NCBI GenBank assembly: GCA_902796625.1
Contig: CADBPX010000120.1
Location: 1-7,019, forward strand
Origin: an uncultured Pseudomonadota bacterium
GTDB lineage: Bacteria > Pseudomonadota > Alphaproteobacteria > RF32 > CAG-239
Reading direction: 5' to 3'
DNA: 7,019 nt
The notes beneath the pieces are model-generated. The model made no database searches. It was not told the DNA's origin and saw only the letters and a program-made list of their open reading frames with translations. This document shows positions 1 to 6,191 of this stretch, piece by piece. Every line of letters starts with the position of its first letter. The first letter of the stretch is position 1. Position numbers and translations under genes: made by a program.

Positions 1-1
1 C

Positions 2-925
2 TGCGTTGTGCCCCGTCTTTTTGACGATCATATAAAAAATGCAGCAAGTGAAATTATTCTGCATACTCAAGAGCTTGCTCTTATGCCGGAACGTCAGACT
101 AAGTTGGCTTACAAGCATACAGCTTTCGGTCAAGACAATGTTGTTTGGGATATGGATAAGTATATTCAAGCCATAAAGAGTTTGACTGCTCAAGATGTTA
201 GGTCATACATTACTGAACATTTGGTAGCAAAAAATATGGTTTTATGCTTTACCGGGCCCCAAACATTGTTTGATCAAGCCCTAAAGTTAATGCGTAAACA
301 TTTAGGAGAAATTCATTCCGGCAGTAAGAAAGTGCCAAGAAAACTGCTTTACACCGGAGGATACCAGATTATCCCCAATGCTGGCGAGACCAATATCGCC
401 ATGTTTGGCTGGCGTCTGTCTCATTCCGTAAATTTTGCGGAATTAAACATTTTGATGAGCATGCTGTCTTCTCGGCTGGAACGAAAGTTTTCCGAGGCTG
501 GCATTGTCGCTAATCCGATTGTTAAAATTGCCGGCTATTTTGGCTTCAGAACGCTACGAATTTCGATCAATTGTATCAATACGGCGCGCTTTCATGAGGC
601 TATGGATATTGTCTGCAGTAATGTTCGACGGTTGACAAATGAGTTTGCTTCCGACAGAAGAATGGAAATGTCTCGTAACCGAGCCATGACTGAACGTCTT
701 GCCTTGCCCAACGACCGCTTACCTCGCTCGATAGAAGCAGCTTGGATGCTGATGCGTAAGGGTAAGGAATACAACAACAACGACTGCATTGATGCTATGT
801 GGCAAATTACCTGTTCGGATATCCGGGACACTGCCCGCTTAATCTTTTCTGAAAGACTGACTTGCGTGATTTACACCGATATTGAATGTCCGTCTTATCA
901 GGATTTTACCCTGAAAATGAAATAA
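2..925 (+). CDS. M16 family (insulinase-like) peptidase, C-terminal part, 5'-truncated by window edge
   Basis: The reading frame is open from the first complete codon and runs to a TAA at 923-925, so the gene starts upstream of the window. The GTG at position 8 is simply an in-frame valine codon and has no visible ribosome binding site. About 307 residues are present; M16B peptidases are usually a little over 400. The visible protein shows the end of the first M16 domain and the linker typical of the family (nt ~182-245: SLTAQDVRSYI, then KNMVLCFTGP). A second domain follows, containing an F-S-E-A-G-I segment like the family's R-E-(K)-x-G-L motif (nt ~490-510) and a helix-rich tail. The zinc-binding HxxEH motif would lie in the missing N-terminal part, so I cannot tell whether this is an active protease or an inactive partner subunit. 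Family membership is fairly sure; substrate and location are unknown. Confidence 0.75.
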   Translation, partial: CVVPRLFDDHIKNAASEIILHTQELALMPERQTKLAYKHTAFGQDNVVWDMDKYIQAIKSLTAQDVRSYITEHLVAKNMVLCFTGPQTLFDQALKLMRKHLGEIHSGSKKVPRKLLYTGGYQIIPNAGETNIAMFGWRLSHSVNFAELNILMSMLSSRLERKFSEAGIVANPIVKIAGYFGFRTLRISINCINTARFHEAMDIVCSNVRRLTNEFASDRRMEMSRNRAMTERLALPNDRLPRSIEAAWMLMRKGKEYNNNDCIDAMWQITCSDIRDTARLIFSERLTCVIYTDIECPSYQDFTLKMK

Positions 926-933
926 TCTTTTGG

Positions 934-961
934 TTGACTTTGTAAAGGGAGTTTGTATAAT
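934..961 (+). promoter_or_regulatory. Sigma70-type promoter of the metal-exporter gene
   Basis: A TTGACT -35 element (934-939) is followed after 16 bp by a perfect TATAAT -10 element (956-961). Transcription would start near 968, giving a leader of about 26 nt before the ATG at 994. This is the best-matching promoter in the window. It lies immediately after the stop codon of the M16 gene, so the exporter gene probably has its own transcript. Confidence 0.7.
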
Positions 962-975
962 GCAAACTTCCTTTA
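943..975. repeat. Inverted repeat centred on the -10 box (candidate operator)
   Basis: The left arm at 943-955 (TAAAGGGAGTTTG) pairs with the right arm at 963-975 (CAAACTTCCTTTA). There are 13 paired positions, one of them a G:T mismatch, around a 7-nt centre, TATAATG, that contains the -10 box. Its placement over -10 and the start site suits a repressor operator. As RNA it could also be a weak terminator hairpin for the upstream M16 gene, but no real U-tract follows the right arm, so I favour the operator reading. The regulator is not in the window. Confidence 0.5.
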
Positions 976-993
976 ATTATATCTGGAGCTTTT

Positions 994-1824
994 ATGAATA
1001 TATTAACTGAAGCACTGCTGGATACTTGCAAACTTATACCGTTTCTGTTTGCTACTTATCTGTGTTTGGAATATATTGAACATAAGACCACAACTTATAT
1101 TACCCGTTGGATACAAAAAGCCAATTTGAGCGGTCCGCTGGTCGGAAGCTTATGCGGCGCTATTCCGCAATGCGGATTTTCGGTTGTTGCCTCAAATTTT
1201 TATGCCGCCGGAATTATAAGTCTTGGTACGCTTATTGCTATTTATTTATCTACATCGGATGAAATGCTTCCGATTTTGATTTCAAGCAATATACCTATTT
1301 CTCTGACAATAAAGATAGTTATATACAAAATTATATGCGGAATTCTTTGTGGTTATCTCATCGCATTCTTAGGAAAAAAACAAACCGATCAATCTATAAA
1401 TATTGAAGAATTTTGTCGTAATGAAAATTGCCACTGCAATGCCAATATATGGCGGTCAGCATTGTACCATACTCTGCGTATATCACTATTCATATTCCTG
1501 ATTACCTTATTTTTTAATGCTGTATTTTCCTTTATTAACCTTCAATCTTATATCATTAATATCAATACGCCGATTATCGGAGAGTTGTTGGGAGGATTGT
1601 TCGGCCTAATTCCGAATTGTTCGGCTTCGGTTATTTTAACGCAGTTGTTTGTAGATAATCACATCAGTTTAAGCATATTAATCAGCGGAACTCTTACCAA
1701 TGCCGGTGTTGGCCTGATTGTTCTGTTTCGCGTAAATCGCCGCTTAAAAGAAAATTTAAAAATTTTGTTCTTAACGTATATTTGCGGCGTTATCGGCGGT
1801 ATTGTTTTTTCTTGTATATATTAG
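994..1824 (+). CDS. Putative manganese/heavy-metal exporter, ArsP_2-like membrane permease
   Basis: A 276-residue, strongly hydrophobic protein with roughly eight or more membrane segments. The ATG at 994 follows a TGGAG ribosome binding site at 984-988 with 5-nt spacing. The segment at residues 51-90 (G-x-L-x-G-A-I-P-Q-C-G-F-S-V, then L-S-T-S-D-E) is the signature I associate with the family annotated as putative 10-TM heavy-metal exporter or putative manganese transporter. Residues 47-76 and 196-225 align as an internal repeat, with IP(Q/N)C at 57-60 and 206-209. This points to a two-fold pseudosymmetric transporter with the paired prolines and cysteines near the transport path. A loop between the halves (141-148) holds C141, C146, H147 and C148, a possible metal-binding site. 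The gene has its own promoter and ends at a strong hairpin. The family is fairly secure; the ion (manganese, arsenic compounds or another metal) cannot be read from sequence. Confidence 0.72.
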   Translation: MNILTEALLDTCKLIPFLFATYLCLEYIEHKTTTYITRWIQKANLSGPLVGSLCGAIPQCGFSVVASNFYAAGIISLGTLIAIYLSTSDEMLPILISSNIPISLTIKIVIYKIICGILCGYLIAFLGKKQTDQSINIEEFCRNENCHCNANIWRSALYHTLRISLFIFLITLFFNAVFSFINLQSYIININTPIIGELLGGLFGLIPNCSASVILTQLFVDNHISLSILISGTLTNAGVGLIVLFRVNRRLKENLKILFLTYICGVIGGIVFSCIY

Positions 1825-1836
1825 AAATATTAATAG

Positions 1837-1871
1837 AATAAAAAAGCCTGCTCAAAGCAGGCTTTTTTATT
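1837..1871. terminator. Bidirectional rho-independent terminator between convergent genes
   Basis: A perfect 16-bp stem (1837-1852 with 1856-1871) encloses a CAA loop. The GC-rich core is GCCTGCT/AGCAGGC. It is flanked by six A on the left (1840-1845) and six T on the right (1863-1868), so each strand reads as GC stem followed by a U-run. It lies 12 bp after the exporter stop codon and 13 bp beyond the end of fadL on the other strand, so it can serve both genes. Confidence 0.92.
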
Positions 1872-1884
1872 GAAAGTACGTTCT

Positions 1885-3159
1885 CTAAAACTTATAGGTC
1901 ATTCCAAAAGCAAAAACTTTGATGGAATTATCATAGTCCGCAGTTGCATGAACCCCTTCATTACCGGTTACGGCTGTTTCCAGATGCGCTGAATGCGCTT
2001 TAATATAGGTTGCACCAACATCAAAGCTTAAATGCTCGTTATAGTCATAACCCAAACCGGCAGAAAACCATATACGATCCGTATCCGGAATACGCGGTGT
2101 TCTATGGGCGAATCTCACGGCGCTCTGATCATAAGCCAGACCGAAGCGAACTTTCCACTGTTCATCTAACTTATAAGAAGTTCCCACCGCATAGAAGTTT
2201 GTATCACGCCAATTTTCTTTGATACGAGTTATATATGGAGCATCCGGACGATTTAACTCCTTGCCGACAAAGGTAAGATTTTGCAAAGAGCTCCAAAATA
2301 CCCGCTGATACTCAGCCATAACCGCCCATTTTTCATTAACATCATGATATACGCCCATCGAAAGCATTGCCGGAGTATTTAAGCGTACACTGATATCTTG
2401 ATTCATTAAATTATTCAAGAAAACGCCCTGCATTCCCGGTACCATATTATCGTCAGCCTTCATCTCACCTTTAATTTTATGCTTAACTTCGCTGCGATAT
2501 CCGATTCCGACTCTCGTATTATCGGTAAATTCGTACATAGCTCCCAGCTGATATCCTAAATCCAAGGCATCACCATCAGAACTGATACCGGCAACTCCGT
2601 AACGGCGATTAGAGTTAGTTAAATGAGCCCACACATATTGCACTTGCAAACCGGCACCCAGCGATAATTTATCATTCAGCTTATAGGCGGCCATCGGCGT
2701 AAATGTTGCGGTTTTAACATCAGAAGTTACACCGTGATCCGATCCGGCCCATTCTCTGTCATATTTAGTAATCATACCAAAAGGAGAATTACCGGCCAAA
2801 GCTAAAAACAACTTATCGTTTACTTGATAAGAAACGGTTATGTTCGGAGAAATCGCCGCATGAACCACGTTTTCCACATCGGCATCGCGTCTGCCGTCGG
2901 CATAACGAATATTTTTCGCGCTGGCACGCGGTGCAATATACGTTCCGCCGGCAGATATTTGCAGCCCTTTCATTCTGGTTAAAGATGCCGGATTATAATA
3001 AGCAAATGTATTATTTTCGGCGGCCGAACTGGATCCGGCGTAAGCGTTTCCTTGAGCCGCAGCAGATTGTTCGCGCAAATGGAATCCGGCTCCAGATGCA
3101 GTATTGGAAAATAATCCAACACTGATAACGCTAAGTATCGTTAGTGATTTAATATTCAT
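1885..3159 (-). CDS. fadL: FadL/OmpP1/TodX family outer-membrane long-chain fatty acid channel
   Basis: A 424-residue outer-membrane beta-barrel, close to E. coli FadL in length. Residues 1-23 form a Sec signal peptide (K4, hydrophobic core 6-17, likely cleavage after A-S-G at 21-23), leaving a mature start AGFHLREQ that matches the AGFxLxE opening of FadL proteins. Residues 31-60 continue the N-terminal hatch with S-A-A-A-Q-G-N-A-Y-A-G and the hallmark Y-N-P-A at 55-58. The remainder alternates polar and aromatic residues as barrel strands do, and the chain ends in Y-K-F, a terminal aromatic typical of substrates of the outer-membrane assembly machinery. Family members let hydrophobic molecules, classically long-chain fatty acids, diffuse laterally into the outer membrane. 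The ATG at 3157-3159 has an AAAGGAA ribosome binding site (complement of 3165-3171). The gene is divergent from aas, which supports a fatty-acid role; aromatic hydrocarbons are the alternative substrate class. Confidence 0.88.
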   Translation of the reverse strand: MNIKSLTILSVISVGLFSNTASGAGFHLREQSAAAQGNAYAGSSSAAENNTFAYYNPASLTRMKGLQISAGGTYIAPRASAKNIRYADGRRDADVENVVHAAISPNITVSYQVNDKLFLALAGNSPFGMITKYDREWAGSDHGVTSDVKTATFTPMAAYKLNDKLSLGAGLQVQYVWAHLTNSNRRYGVAGISSDGDALDLGYQLGAMYEFTDNTRVGIGYRSEVKHKIKGEMKADDNMVPGMQGVFLNNLMNQDISVRLNTPAMLSMGVYHDVNEKWAVMAEYQRVFWSSLQNLTFVGKELNRPDAPYITRIKENWRDTNFYAVGTSYKLDEQWKVRFGLAYDQSAVRFAHRTPRIPDTDRIWFSAGLGYDYNEHLSFDVGATYIKAHSAHLETAVTGNEGVHATADYDNSIKVFAFGMTYKF

Positions 3160-3220
3160 ATTAGTTCCTTTAATTGTTAGTCCTTATGACAAACTTCAGC
3201 AGCTTGCCACATGTCGAGCA

Positions 3221-3249
3221 TATATAATACAAACATTTAGTTTTGGCAA
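3221..3249 (-). promoter_or_regulatory. Candidate fadL promoter
   Basis: Read on the minus strand, TTGCCA (complement of 3244-3249) is followed after 17 bp by TATATA (complement of 3221-3226). These match the -35 consensus at five of six positions and the -10 at four of six. Transcription would start near 3214, leaving a leader of about 55 nt that contains the fadL ribosome binding site. Inferred from sequence only. Confidence 0.5.
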
Positions 3250-3264
3250 TATTCAGACTCTGAC

Positions 3265-3277
3265 ATGTTGATAACAT
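3265..3277. repeat. Small dyad ATGTT-GAT-AACAT upstream of the fadL promoter
   Basis: A perfect 5-bp inverted repeat with a 3-bp centre, lying 15 bp upstream of the fadL -35 element. Its placement suits an activator or repressor half-site pair, but it is short and AT-rich, so chance is a real possibility. Confidence 0.25.
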
Positions 3278-3284
3278 AGTATGA

Positions 3285-3311
3285 TTATCTTCATTATCTG
3301 TCTTATCTGTA
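3285..3311. repeat. Three tandem 9-bp repeats, TTATCTnnn
   Basis: The units are TTATCTTCA (3285-3293), TTATCTGTC (3294-3302) and TTATCTGTA (3303-3311). They lie between the two divergent promoters and end 11 bp before the -35 element of the aas promoter. They might be an array of regulator contacts for either gene. The 9-bp spacing is not a full helical turn, so the units would not all face the same side of the DNA. Confidence 0.45.
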
Positions 3312-3322
3312 CTTTTCGCCTG

Positions 3323-3351
3323 TTGATTACTTGCTTGTTTCTGTTTACAAT
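3323..3351 (+). promoter_or_regulatory. Candidate aas promoter
   Basis: TTGATT (3323-3328) and TACAAT (3346-3351) are separated by exactly 17 bp, matching the sigma70 -35 and -10 consensus at four and five of six positions. Transcription would start near 3358, upstream of both possible aas start codons (3382 and 3412). Confidence 0.5.
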
Positions 3352-3397
3352 GCCGCAGAGTTACATTAAATAACATCATATATGAATAAATGTGACG

Positions 3398-3403
3398 AAA
3401 GGA
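3398..3403 (+). promoter_or_regulatory. Ribosome binding site that decides the aas start
   Basis: AAAGGA lies 8 nt before the GTG at 3412. The in-frame ATG at 3382 has no purine-rich Shine-Dalgarno sequence ahead of it; the bases before it are ATAACATCATAT. The GTG is therefore the better supported start. It also places the NHxxxxD motif at about the same distance from the N terminus as in E. coli Aas. Confidence 0.65.
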
Positions 3404-3411
3404 TTACTTCG

Positions 3412-5598
3412 GTGAAAAATTTTGTAAAATTCTGTTTGCGCTTTGTATTAAAGCTAATGAAGGCCAAATGTGTTTTTGATTTCGACTTGAAAAAAATGCC
3501 GAAAAAAGGTGTGTACGTTGCTAATCATGTTTCCTATCTGGATCCTATTTTACTATTTGCTTTCTTGCCGGGAGATCCGGTCTTTGCCTTAAACGGCCAC
3601 CTATACAGACGTCATTGGATCAGCTTTTTAATGAGTAAAGCTGATATTATCCATTTTAATCCGATTGAGCCGGGAGATATTAAAAAGCTAATTGCTAAGG
3701 TTGACGAAGGACGCTTAGTGGTTATTTTTGCCGAAGGTCGCATTACCGAAAACGGCGGATTAATGAAAATTTATGAAGCTCCGGGATTGGTCGCCGATAA
3801 GTCAAAATCCCCGATTATCCCAATTTGGATCGACGGGCCGCAATACGGATATTTTTCAAAAACCAAAGGACAATTACCGCACCGTCCTTTACCGAAAATG
3901 CGTATCTCTGTCGGAAAACCGCGTAGCTTCAAATTAAAAGATGAATTGCGTCGGCAACGTGACCACATCAGTAACGAAGTTTATGTTATCTTGCGTGAAA
4001 TGGGCTTCAATATTTATAATGACACCAATATCTCTCTTTTTGCTCAATTAATGAAAACGGCCAAGGTTTATTCCCGCAACGGTTGGTTTTCTAAACGTCC
4101 GCGCATTATCGAAGATATCAACCGCAAACAAAAATCTTATAAAGATATTATCGTCGCCGCATTCGCCTTAGGAAGACGTTTCAAAAAATTTACTAAACAT
4201 GATGAAAACGTCGGCGTTTTGTTGCCGAATGCCATCGCCACGGTATGCACATTCTTTGGTTTATCCGCATATGAACGGACCCCGGTGATGATTAACTTTT
4301 CTATCGGTGCCAAAAATATGGTATCAATGTGCAAAACCGCAAAAGTTAAGACGGTTATAACCTCAAAATCGTTTATAATAAAAGGAAAACTGGAAAGTTT
4401 GGTTGATGAAATCCAAAAAGCCGGTTGTAAGGTAGTTTACCTTGAAGATATCGCCAAAAAAATGCCTTTAACCACAAAGTTAGGCGCGTTTTTGAGCTAT
4501 AAACTTAAACATGTTCCACATAAAAAAGGCGGAAACCGAAAAGCGGTTATTTTGTTTACATCAGGATCGGAAGGCGCGCCCAAAGCCGTTCTGCTCAGCC
4601 ACGCCAACTTAATCAGCAATGTAAATCAGTTAATGGCCATTCAAACCGTAACTTTTAAGGATTTGCTGTTTAATGCCTTACCGATGTTTCACAGTTTCGG
4701 CTTAACGGTTGGAACTCTGTTCCCTCTATATGCCGGAGCAAAATTGTTTTTGTATCCGTCACCATTGCACTATCGAGTCGTTGCCGAATTGGTATACGAA
4801 CTCGGCGCTACATTAATGATCGGTACCGACACGTTCTTACGCGGATATGCTAAAATTGCCCACCCTTACGATTTCCATAATATTCGCTTAATGTATGCTG
4901 GCGGTGAAGCGGCTAAGGCCGATACACGCAGTATATGGATGGAACACTCGGGAGTTCGCATGATGGAAGCATACGGAGCAACTGAATGCTCTCCGGTAAT
5001 GACCGCCAATAACGGTATCTTTAACAAGTTCGGTTCAATCGGTAAATTATTACCGGGTATGCAGTACAAGATCCGACCTGTTGACGGAATCGAAAAAGGC
5101 GGTGAGCTTTGCGTTAAAGGACCGAATGTAATGCTGGGATATTATTTACCGAGCAATCCAGGAGTTTTGGTACCGCCGGAAGATGGATGGTACAATACCG
5201 GTGATGTGGTTGAAATTGATGAAATCGGGTTCTTCACTATTAAAGACCGGATAAAGAGATTTGCCAAAATCGGCGGAGAAATGGTATCATTAAATGCCGT
5301 TCAAGATATGGTTATTGACGCAACCAAAGAAATGGGGGCCGAATATAACTATGGCATTGTTGCTATACCGCATGAAAGCAAAGGGGAACAAATCGTGCTG
5401 GTAACAAACAATAAAAATGTTTCATCATCTCTCTTGCATACATATGTGAAAGCGAATGGCATGTCTGAATTGTATCTGCCGCGCGTCATATTGTATCATG
5501 AATCTTTGCCGATATTTGCCACCGGCAAGCTTGATAATGTTACTCTTAAAAAAGAAGTTTTAGCTGAATTATCCGCAAGTATGGAAAAGGCAGCCTGA
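3412..5598 (+). CDS. aas: Bifunctional lysophospholipid acyltransferase / acyl-ACP synthetase
   Basis: A 728-residue protein read from the GTG start (738 if the ATG at 3382 is used), close to the 719 of E. coli Aas. It fuses two enzymes. The N-terminal PlsC-type acyltransferase has N-H-V-S-Y-L-D (H39 and D44, the HX4D catalytic pair) and F-A-E-G-R-I-T at 106-112. The E. coli form is FPEGRIT, so the proline is alanine here. The C-terminal AMP-forming synthetase has the P-loop T-S-G-S-E-G-A-P-K (383-391), Y-G-A-T-E-C (521-526), T-G-D (596-598), the hinge region K-D-R-I-K-R-F-A-K-I-G-G-E (611-623) and the adenylation lysine K706 in T-G-K. Several stretches closely match what I remember of E. coli Aas, such as F-H-S-F-G-L-T-V-G and Y-P-S-P-L-H-Y-R. 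In that family the synthetase makes acyl-ACP from free fatty acid and ATP, and the transferase re-acylates lysophosphatidylethanolamine at the inner membrane. Its divergent neighbour fadL suggests it also uses imported fatty acids. Confidence 0.92.
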   Translation: MKNFVKFCLRFVLKLMKAKCVFDFDLKKMPKKGVYVANHVSYLDPILLFAFLPGDPVFALNGHLYRRHWISFLMSKADIIHFNPIEPGDIKKLIAKVDEGRLVVIFAEGRITENGGLMKIYEAPGLVADKSKSPIIPIWIDGPQYGYFSKTKGQLPHRPLPKMRISVGKPRSFKLKDELRRQRDHISNEVYVILREMGFNIYNDTNISLFAQLMKTAKVYSRNGWFSKRPRIIEDINRKQKSYKDIIVAAFALGRRFKKFTKHDENVGVLLPNAIATVCTFFGLSAYERTPVMINFSIGAKNMVSMCKTAKVKTVITSKSFIIKGKLESLVDEIQKAGCKVVYLEDIAKKMPLTTKLGAFLSYKLKHVPHKKGGNRKAVILFTSGSEGAPKAVLLSHANLISNVNQLMAIQTVTFKDLLFNALPMFHSFGLTVGTLFPLYAGAKLFLYPSPLHYRVVAELVYELGATLMIGTDTFLRGYAKIAHPYDFHNIRLMYAGGEAAKADTRSIWMEHSGVRMMEAYGATECSPVMTANNGIFNKFGSIGKLLPGMQYKIRPVDGIEKGGELCVKGPNVMLGYYLPSNPGVLVPPEDGWYNTGDVVEIDEIGFFTIKDRIKRFAKIGGEMVSLNAVQDMVIDATKEMGAEYNYGIVAIPHESKGEQIVLVTNNKNVSSSLLHTYVKANGMSELYLPRVILYHESLPIFATGKLDNVTLKKEVLAELSASMEKAA

Positions 5599-5642
5599 AA
5601 TTACAATATCTGGATAAAAACGAAATTAAAAGGAAAAATATA

Positions 5643-6125
5643 ATGGTAGGAAGCATAAATAAAGTTATTTTAGTTGGAAATCTGGGGGCAGATCCGACTG
5701 TCAGTACAACGCAATCCGGTTCCAAAATTGTCAGCTTGCGTGTTGCAACGTCTGATTCTTGGAAAGATAAGACAACCGGAGAACGTAAAGAAAGAACAGA
5801 ATGGCATCGCGTAGTTATTTTTAATCCACAACTTGCCGATACTGCCGAACGTTATTTAAGAAAAGGCTCAAAAGTATATTTGGAAGGTCAGTTGCAAACC
5901 CGTACTTGGAAAGACAATAACGGAATGGATCGCTATACAACCGAGGTTGTTCTGCAAAATTTCTCCGGCGTAATGGTAATGTTGGATAACCGCAATTCTG
6001 CAGATTCCGGCATGATGACTGATGATAATGGTGATGTATTCTCTGCATCAGCAAATGCATCAGGATGGGATAACAGCGATGCAACAATCCCTTCATCAAC
6101 CTTAGATGATGACATTCCTTTCTAA
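5643..6125 (+). CDS. ssb: Single-stranded DNA-binding protein
   Basis: A 160-residue SSB. The OB-fold covers about residues 4-112, starting with I-N-K-V-I-L-V-G-N-L-G. The aromatic residues that stack on DNA bases in E. coli SSB (W40, W54, F60) are at identical positions here, and its W88 corresponds to W89; H55 is also kept. A flexible tail rich in Gly, Ser, Asn and Asp (113-154) ends in the acidic tip D-D-D-I-P-F, which recruits replication and repair proteins in this family. The protein would act as a tetramer coating single-stranded DNA during replication, recombination and repair. The ATG at 5643 has AAAAGGA at 5628-5634 with 8-nt spacing. It starts 44 bp after aas on the same strand with no clear promoter or terminator between, so some read-through from aas is likely. 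Confidence 0.96.
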   Translation: MVGSINKVILVGNLGADPTVSTTQSGSKIVSLRVATSDSWKDKTTGERKERTEWHRVVIFNPQLADTAERYLRKGSKVYLEGQLQTRTWKDNNGMDRYTTEVVLQNFSGVMVMLDNRNSADSGMMTDDNGDVFSASANASGWDNSDATIPSSTLDDDIPF

Positions 6126-6145
6126 AACTGGCAATGTATAACGCA

Positions 6146-6173
6146 AAATCCTCTGTATGTATGCAGAGGATTT
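6146..6173. terminator. Hairpin between ssb and mnmA, possible weak terminator
   Basis: AAATCCTCTG (6146-6155) pairs perfectly with CAGAGGATTT (6164-6173) around an 8-nt loop, giving a 10-bp stem 20 bp after the ssb stop codon. Only three T close the right arm, so termination is likely partial at best. It ends 5 bp before the mnmA ribosome binding site (6179-6182) and could instead stabilise the ssb mRNA or tune read-through into mnmA. Confidence 0.45.
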
Positions 6174-6191
6174 AAATTGGAGATACTGTAA

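Noticed and set aside
8..10. GTG at position 8 as a true start for the M16 gene
   Set aside because: The frame continues to the window edge, no ribosome binding site can be seen in the seven bases before it, and the protein would begin in the middle of the first M16 domain.
592..831. Minus-strand frame of 79 codons inside the M16 gene
   Set aside because: It is antisense to a clearly coding region and has no family resemblance or start signal.
943..975. The dyad as a strong terminator of the M16 gene
   Set aside because: The right arm is followed by AATTATAT rather than a T-run, and the loop is exactly a perfect -10 box, so a promoter-operator role fits better.
2010..3125. Plus-strand short frames inside fadL
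   Set aside because: They are antisense shadows with unlikely composition; the minus-strand FadL frame has signal peptide, hatch motif and C-terminal signature.
3170..3379. Minus-strand open frame of 69 codons between fadL and aas, with several cysteines
   Set aside because: Its ATG has no ribosome binding site, it overlaps both candidate promoters, and I recognise no family. The TTATCT repeats fall in its frame (T-D-K, T-D-N, E-D-N), but a 9-bp period alone is weak evidence for coding.
5821..6115. Two overlapping minus-strand frames inside ssb
   Set aside because: Both are shadows of the well-conserved ssb reading frame; their low-complexity composition mirrors the ssb tail codons.
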